Shown here one piece after another: positions 5,895 to 8,697 of a stretch of 8,697 nt of DNA (position 1 is its first letter; each line of letters opens with the position of its first letter). A program made the translations under genes and the position numbers. The notes under the pieces are model-generated. The model was not told the DNA's origin. It did not search any database and was given only the letters and a program-made list of their open reading frames with translations. Source of the stretch: Phycisphaerales bacterium (lineage in GTDB: Bacteria; Planctomycetota; Phycisphaerae; Sedimentisphaerales; Anaerohalosphaeraceae); the NCBI GenBank assembly GCA_011055475.1, contig DSDH01000100.1, positions 1 to 8,697 on the forward strand, given 5' to 3'.

Positions 5895-5913
5895 ACCCGT
5901 CAGGGGGTACAAT
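5885..5913 (+). promoter_or_regulatory. Sigma70-type promoter of the membrane protein gene
   Basis: TTGACC (5885-5890), a spacer of exactly 17 nt, and TACAAT (5908-5913) each match the consensus at 5 of 6 positions. The -35 lies in the 37-bp repeat and the -10 just outside it. Transcription would start near 5920, giving a leader of about 65 nt to the ATG at 5987. The A6 tract in the repeat (5862-5867) is about 20 bp upstream of the -35 and could act as an UP-like element or a protein site. Confidence 0.65.
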
Positions 5914-5986
5914 GGTCTCTTGGACACGATTTACAGGATCGAGGCGATCAGGCCGGGTCGCGAATTGGCCGGCAAGGAGATCGAAC

Positions 5987-6445
5987 ATGCCAACGGCAGA
6001 TGACAGCCACCTCGATTTGCCCCGGAGACGGGAGGACCTTTCTGAAAGAACTGTGACGCGATCCGCAGTACGGTGGTTGTGCATCCTTGGGCTGCTGATC
6101 CTGTGCAACATTGGCGCTTCGGCCCTTCTCGTGCCTCGCGTCCAGCGTGGTACCATTACCGACACCTTTGTCGTGCGGCGTCTGCCTCGGACGGGTGAAA
6201 CGCGCGACGTGTACAGAATCACGGGCCCTGATCTAGAAGTAGTGGTTAGCTCGAATTCGGCGCTTCTCGTTGACGGGGCGTACTACGGTACGGTCTCGGT
6301 TGGAGACGAGATCAAGAGAGTGGCTTACCAAAATGGGCCGAAGGAAGTATACGTAAATGGACAAGCGCGCACGGTGACGCCATACGATAGGGACCACCAC
6401 AAGCGTGGGCAAAACGGTAAGCAGACATCGGGCGATCGTCTATGA
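5987..6445 (+). CDS. Single-pass membrane protein of unknown function
   Basis: This 152-aa protein is not recognised. It has a charged, Arg-rich N-terminus (1-28), one hydrophobic segment at about residues 29-49 (WLCILGLLILCNIGASALLV), then a soluble domain of about 100 residues with alternating short strands (TFVVRRL, VYRITGP, LEVVVSSNSALLVDGAYYG, VYVNGQ) and a basic, polar tail. The positive residues before the segment suggest an N-in topology with the domain outside the cytoplasm. ATG 5987 is chosen because AAGGAG sits 7 nt upstream; the open frame extends further left but across the promoter. It is transcribed alone from the promoter at 5885-5913. No catalytic motif is seen. Confidence 0.7.
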   Translation: MPTADDSHLDLPRRREDLSERTVTRSAVRWLCILGLLILCNIGASALLVPRVQRGTITDTFVVRRLPRTGETRDVYRITGPDLEVVVSSNSALLVDGAYYGTVSVGDEIKRVAYQNGPKEVYVNGQARTVTPYDRDHHKRGQNGKQTSGDRL

Positions 6446-6490
6446 GGAACCCGGTATCCCGGCCCATCCGTGCAGCAGGGTGAAATAAAG

Positions 6491-6501
6491 ATTCCTGACA
6501 C
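6491..6501 (+). repeat. 11-bp direct repeat, left copy (ATTCCTGACAC)
   Basis: It is identical to 6603-6613 and abuts the left terminal inverted repeat of the MITE-like element. It may be a target-site duplication. The complement GTGTCAGGAAT resembles sequences I recall near REP-associated transposase elements, so another origin is possible. Confidence 0.75.
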
Positions 6502-6602
6502 GAATGGCGGTTCCTTAAGGGCCGTGGCGACATTCGAACCTGCGTTACTGAGTTAGAAACGCGGCTTGGGAGCATCTGAAGCCGCTAAAGGAACCGCCAT
6601 TC
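6502..6602. mobile_element. 101-bp MITE-like element with 15-bp terminal inverted repeats
   Basis: GAATGGCGGTTCCTT (6502-6516) is a perfect inverted repeat of 6588-6602. Inside is a second 7-bp stem (GCGGCTT 6561-6567 with AAGCCGC 6579-6585) and a shorter GCGTT/AACGC pair, so the transcript would be highly folded. It has no coding capacity and would need a transposase in trans. It is flanked directly by the 11-bp repeat ATTCCTGACAC on both sides. It sits just upstream of a truncated RHS-type gene tail. Confidence 0.65.
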
Positions 6603-6613
6603 ATTCCTGACAC
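6603..6613 (+). repeat. 11-bp direct repeat, right copy (ATTCCTGACAC)
   Basis: It is an exact copy of 6491-6501. Outside it, CTTTATTTATCCC (6614-6626) is an imperfect inverted repeat (11 of 13) of GGGTGAAATAAAG at 6478-6490, so the outer arms are inverted while this 11-mer is direct. Confidence 0.75.
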
Positions 6614-6766
6614 CTTTATTTATCCCTCGCCGGCAGCCCCCAGGATCCGCAGAGCCTGCATAGGTATTACTGCCACGCGCATCCGCTCAACGGCATTGAT
6701 CCCTCTGGACGAATGACGAGCTCCGGAAGCGATGGGGGATTCTACAACCTCAAGGAGGGCGCATGA
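6614..6766 (+). pseudogene. C-terminal remnant of an RHS/YD-repeat family protein
   Basis: The plus-strand frame ending at TGA 6764-6766 reads DPQSLHRYYCHAHPLNGIDPSG followed by about 18 further residues; the first 22 are at 6644-6709. This is the conserved end of the RHS core (DPxSLxRYxYCxxNPLNxIDPSG). Only about 45 codons are recognisable. In-frame stop TGA at 6608-6610 and the MITE-like element upstream cut it off from any core, and there is no start codon or RBS. Its recognisable part begins around 6626-6641. Full RHS proteins are large secreted or surface toxins or wall proteins with variable C-termini; this tail is too short to show a toxin domain. It is evidently a dead fragment left by rearrangement. 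Confidence 0.72.
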
Positions 6767-6770
6767 AGAA

Positions 6771-6800
6771 GGCCCCGCGGCGTTGGACGCCGGCGGGGCC
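6771..6800 (-). terminator. Intrinsic-type terminator of the ferredoxin/tRNA-Glu unit
   Basis: GGCCCCGC (6771-6778) pairs with GCGGGGCC (6793-6800), continued inside by GGCGT/ACGCC around a TGG loop with one bulged base: about 13 bp of nearly pure GC. It begins 9 nt past the tRNA 3' end on the minus strand and is followed by TTCTTC, a weak U-tract. The tract would be purine-rich in the other direction, so minus-strand use is favoured. Confidence 0.65.
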
Positions 6801-6809
6801 GTGGTTGTC

Positions 6810-6884
6810 TAGCCCCAAGGGGATTCGAACCCCTGTTGCCGGGTTGAAAACCCGGTGTCCTAGACCTGCCTAGACGATGGGGCC
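6810..6884 (-). tRNA. tRNA-Glu (anticodon UUC)
   Basis: The minus strand folds as a 75-nt tRNA: acceptor GGCCCCA/TGGGGCT, a D arm starting TCGTCTAGG, an anticodon arm CCGGG-TTTTCAA-CCCGG with TTC (read at 6848-6846), and a T arm AGGGG-TTCGAAT-CCCCT. The discriminator would be A (6810), and the first acceptor pair is a G-U wobble rather than the usual G-C. CCA is not encoded. It reads GAA and GAG glutamate codons; glutamyl-tRNA is also the precursor for tetrapyrroles where the C5 pathway exists. It starts 16 nt after the ferredoxin stop and is probably processed from the same transcript. Confidence 0.95.
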
Positions 6885-6900
6885 ATGGCCGCGATTGGCC

Positions 6901-7074
6901 TTACTCCATGCTGATCGCCTCCACCGGGCACTCGTCGACGCACACGCCGCAATCGACGCACTTTTCCGCGTCCACCACGGCCTTTTCGCCCTGCATGCTG
7001 ATCGCTTCGCTGGGGCACGCGTCCACACAGGATTCACACCCGGTGCACTTGTCCGGATCAACTTTCGCCGGCAT
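6901..7074 (-). CDS. 2[4Fe-4S] ferredoxin
   Basis: This 57-aa protein has two CxxCxxCxxxCP clusters: Cys10, 13, 16, 20 (CTGCESCVDACP) and Cys39, 42, 45, 49 (CVDCGVCVDECP). It is the clostridial-type low-potential carrier of two 4Fe-4S clusters, with the internal repeat EAISM after each motif. It is cytoplasmic and serves anaerobic redox enzymes such as pyruvate:ferredoxin oxidoreductase or hydrogenases; the partner is not in the window. ATG 7074 is preceded by AAAGGGAT, a moderate RBS. It lies directly upstream of tRNA-Glu and downstream of a candidate promoter at 7136-7164. The high Asp/Glu content is typical of the family. Confidence 0.95.
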   Translation of the reverse strand: MPAKVDPDKCTGCESCVDACPSEAISMQGEKAVVDAEKCVDCGVCVDECPVEAISME

Positions 7075-7135
7075 ATTTATCCCTTTCCCATCTTGTTTAC
7101 AGAAACCACTTCGGATAACCGCTGGAAGGCAGGGG

Positions 7136-7164
7136 AGAATACCCCATCGGCATTCCTAAGACAA
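7136..7164 (-). promoter_or_regulatory. Candidate promoter for ferredoxin and tRNA-Glu
   Basis: On the minus strand, TTGTCT (7164-7159), a 17-nt spacer and TATTCT (7141-7136) each match the sigma70 consensus at 4 of 6. The start would be near 7129, with a leader of about 55 nt before the ferredoxin ATG. The 165-nt gap to the TPR gene and the lack of a clear terminator between them leave read-through possible. Confidence 0.4.
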
Positions 7165-7239
7165 CCCCCTTGTGGGCGGTTTTTTGGCCGTCGGCCATGC
7201 GCCGCGGGCTCAAAGATGGCCACGGGTCTACGGCGCGGT

Positions 7240-8697
7240 CTACGGCGTCGGCGCGGTCGGCGCCGCATCGGCGGGCGCTTCGGGCTCGGTGGGCTCGGGC
7301 GCCTCGCCGCCCATCGCCACGGCCATGGCGCGAACGACCGCGTGCGCATCGTACTGGGCGGTCCAATCGAGCACCTTGGCGAACCCCGACCCCTGCGACC
7401 GCTCCAGCAGCACCAGAGCCCCCAGCCGCACGGGCCACTGGTCATGGTGCAGGTTCCGCGAGACGGCCAGGGTCAGGTCGTAATCGAGCGGATCGCCCAC
7501 CAACCACAGCGAGGCAAGCACGTGTAGACGCACCTTCCAGCTCGCATCGTTGAGCCCACGACGCAGGGCATCAACCAGAACCGTCCGATCGACGAGGCGG
7601 TAGCGGTACGGGGCCCCGCCCGCGGCCAGGAGCTTCTGCTCGGTCAGCAGGCCGGCAAACAACTCCGCGGCCCGGGTCTTCTGGCCTTCCATCCCCTGCG
7701 AGAGGGCGTCCAGACGCTGCACCAAGAGGCTCTGCGTCAGGTCGACACCCCGCCGGGTGACGGTCAGCCGGACCGGCTCGACACCGGGGATGTCCCCGTA
7801 GACGCGTCCGGCGGCATCGGCCACCGGATCGAGATAGGCCGTGAACTCGATCTGCACCGAGGCCTGGGGATGGCTCCACAACAGCTCCCGCAGCCGCCCG
7901 GTGATCAGCCGCAACGATACCGCGACGTGCTGATCGGGCGCGATCACCTTGCCCGGTCGAATCGTCCGCTCCACCAGCCCATCGACCCGCTCGGAGATAT
8001 CGCCCCGAACGATCGCATCCACGCGGATCCGCCCCTGGAACAGGGCATCCGGGCCGATCACCATTGGCTCATCCGAGACGTTGAGCACGACGAACTGGGC
8101 CTCCGGGCACTGGCCATACGCCAGTTCCGAACCGCTCATGTTGAGCTTGGCCTGGAACCATCGCGTGGGCGGGGCGAAACGCGGGACCACGTCCTCCCCG
8201 AACTCCTCCACCAGCGCCACCCGGACCGGTTCCGGCGTCAGCGCCGAGATATAGGGCGAGCCCAGACTGTCCAGCACCTTGCGGGCCTTGTCGGCAACCA
8301 GACTGGTCACGTCCACCTCGACGGCCCTCTTGAGCTGGGTGATGGCCTGATCCCTCTGGTTCTCGGCCAGCAGGATCCGTCCGTAGGCCACCAGGCCGAT
8401 CTGCCCGGTCTTGTCGGGGTCCACGTACTGCTTCGCCAGGTCGGGCTGATCGTTGAGCACCAGGGCGTAGGCGAAAATCCCCTCGCCCGCGGGCGCGTTC
8501 GGGTCGGCCTGGTGGGCCCGATTGGCCCAGGCCAGGGCCTTTTCCGGGTTTTCATCCACGAAGCTGTAAAACCAGGCCAGCTCCGCCGCGCTGACCGCAT
8601 CGGTCGGGGCCGCCGAGAGCTTCTCCTCAACCTGTGGCCCGGCGGCCAGAAAACGCTGCCGCTGGGCGGTGTCCTGAAGCTTGGCCGCGGCCGCGGC
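7240..8697 (-). CDS. TPR and HEAT-like repeat protein, N-terminus cut by window edge
   Basis: The frame is open to the right edge, so 485 C-terminal residues are seen and the true start lies outside. A GTG at 8559 is internal and has coding sequence before it. Residues about 38-135 form TPR-like helical pairs (ELAWFYSFVDENPEKALAWA; YGRILLAENQRDQAITQLKR). Residues about 150-340 form a beta-rich middle region not recognised. Residues about 375-463 form three HEAT-like units (SWKVRLHVLASLWLV; QWPVRLGALVLLERS; HAVVRAMAVAM). The last about 22 residues are a Pro/Ala/Glu-rich tail. It is probably a scaffold or protein-interaction protein, perhaps extracytoplasmic, but no signal peptide can be checked. 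Large proteins of this build are common in planctomycetes. The function is unknown. Confidence 0.8.
   Translation of the reverse strand, partial: AAAAAKLQDTAQRQRFLAAGPQVEEKLSAAPTDAVSAAELAWFYSFVDENPEKALAWANRAHQADPNAPAGEGIFAYALVLNDQPDLAKQYVDPDKTGQIGLVAYGRILLAENQRDQAITQLKRAVEVDVTSLVADKARKVLDSLGSPYISALTPEPVRVALVEEFGEDVVPRFAPPTRWFQAKLNMSGSELAYGQCPEAQFVVLNVSDEPMVIGPDALFQGRIRVDAIVRGDISERVDGLVERTIRPGKVIAPDQHVAVSLRLITGRLRELLWSHPQASVQIEFTAYLDPVADAAGRVYGDIPGVEPVRLTVTRRGVDLTQSLLVQRLDALSQGMEGQKTRAAELFAGLLTEQKLLAAGGAPYRYRLVDRTVLVDALRRGLNDASWKVRLHVLASLWLVGDPLDYDLTLAVSRNLHHDQWPVRLGALVLLERSQGSGFAKVLDWTAQYDAHAVVRAMAVAMGGEAPEPTEPEAPADAAPTAPTP

Larger units (their letters stand above)
6446..6770. other. Gene-poor stretch with mobile-element debris
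   Basis: No intact gene is seen between the membrane protein stop (6445) and the terminator of the tRNA unit (6771). The stretch holds a 101-bp MITE-like element (6502-6602) with flanking 11-bp repeats and a decayed RHS-type C-terminus (to 6766), described separately. Confidence 0.7.

Noticed and set aside
6524..6585. tRNA-like sequence on the minus strand inside the MITE-like element (GGTTCGAATG with a preceding GCGTT/AACGC stem)
   Set aside because: The bases around TTCGAAT do not form a T stem, and no acceptor stem or complete cloverleaf can be drawn.
7163..7185. Plus-strand hairpin with a T6 run (AACC...GGTT then Ts) as a terminator
   Set aside because: The stem is short with a C-C mismatch and there is no plus-strand gene upstream for it to terminate. 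The T-run would be an A-run for the minus-strand TPR gene.
7077..7527. Open frames on both strands across the TPR gene end and the gap before ferredoxin
   Set aside because: They are Arg/Ala/Pro-rich, have no family features, and overlap the clear C-terminal coding of the TPR protein.
1..8697. CRISPR array or tandem repeats
   Set aside because: No regularly spaced repeat series was seen; repeats occur only as the isolated pairs described.

Overview
The window looks like chromosomal DNA from a GC-rich, Gram-negative-type bacterium with an anaerobic or microaerophilic lifestyle. The evidence is a full reductive oxygen-defence kit (superoxide reductase, flavodiiron protein, rubrerythrin, rubredoxin) with no superoxide dismutase or catalase, plus a bacterial 2[4Fe-4S] ferredoxin. 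The RHS-type remnant, the retropepsin-like gene and the TPR/HEAT protein would suit a planctomycete (Phycisphaerae-like) genome. That placement is an impression from gene content, not a demonstrated assignment.

Region 1 (1-4733, minus strand) is a compact oxidative-stress operon read right to left: a PerR-like Fur regulator, rubrerythrin, a thiol peroxidase with a possible lipoprotein leader, a flavodiiron protein (FprA type), desulfoferrodoxin (2Fe superoxide reductase), ferritin, a rubredoxin-less ferritin-like diiron protein, and a rubredoxin cut by the window edge. Gaps are 4 to about 160 nt. An AT-rich promoter with a near-palindrome lies just upstream of the regulator, which suggests autoregulation. 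Together the enzymes would reduce O2 (flavodiiron), superoxide (desulfoferrodoxin) and peroxide (rubrerythrin, Tpx), with rubredoxin as likely electron donor, while ferritin stores iron and so limits Fenton chemistry.

Region 2 (about 4734-6770) looks accessory. A 37-bp direct repeat occurs twice (4794 and 5858) and brackets a two-gene plus-strand module: a 64-aa protein whose stop codon abuts the start of a retropepsin-like aspartyl protease. The second repeat copy supplies the -35 element of a good sigma70-type promoter for a single-pass membrane protein of unknown function. Then come a 101-bp MITE-like element (15-bp terminal inverted repeats, 11-bp flanking direct repeats) and the C-terminal remnant of an RHS-family gene.

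Region 3 (6771-8697, minus strand) holds a large TPR/HEAT-repeat protein open at the window edge, then a small 2[4Fe-4S] ferredoxin with its own candidate promoter, followed 16 nt later by tRNA-Glu(UUC) and a strong GC hairpin terminator. The 3' end of the tRNA faces the accessory region.
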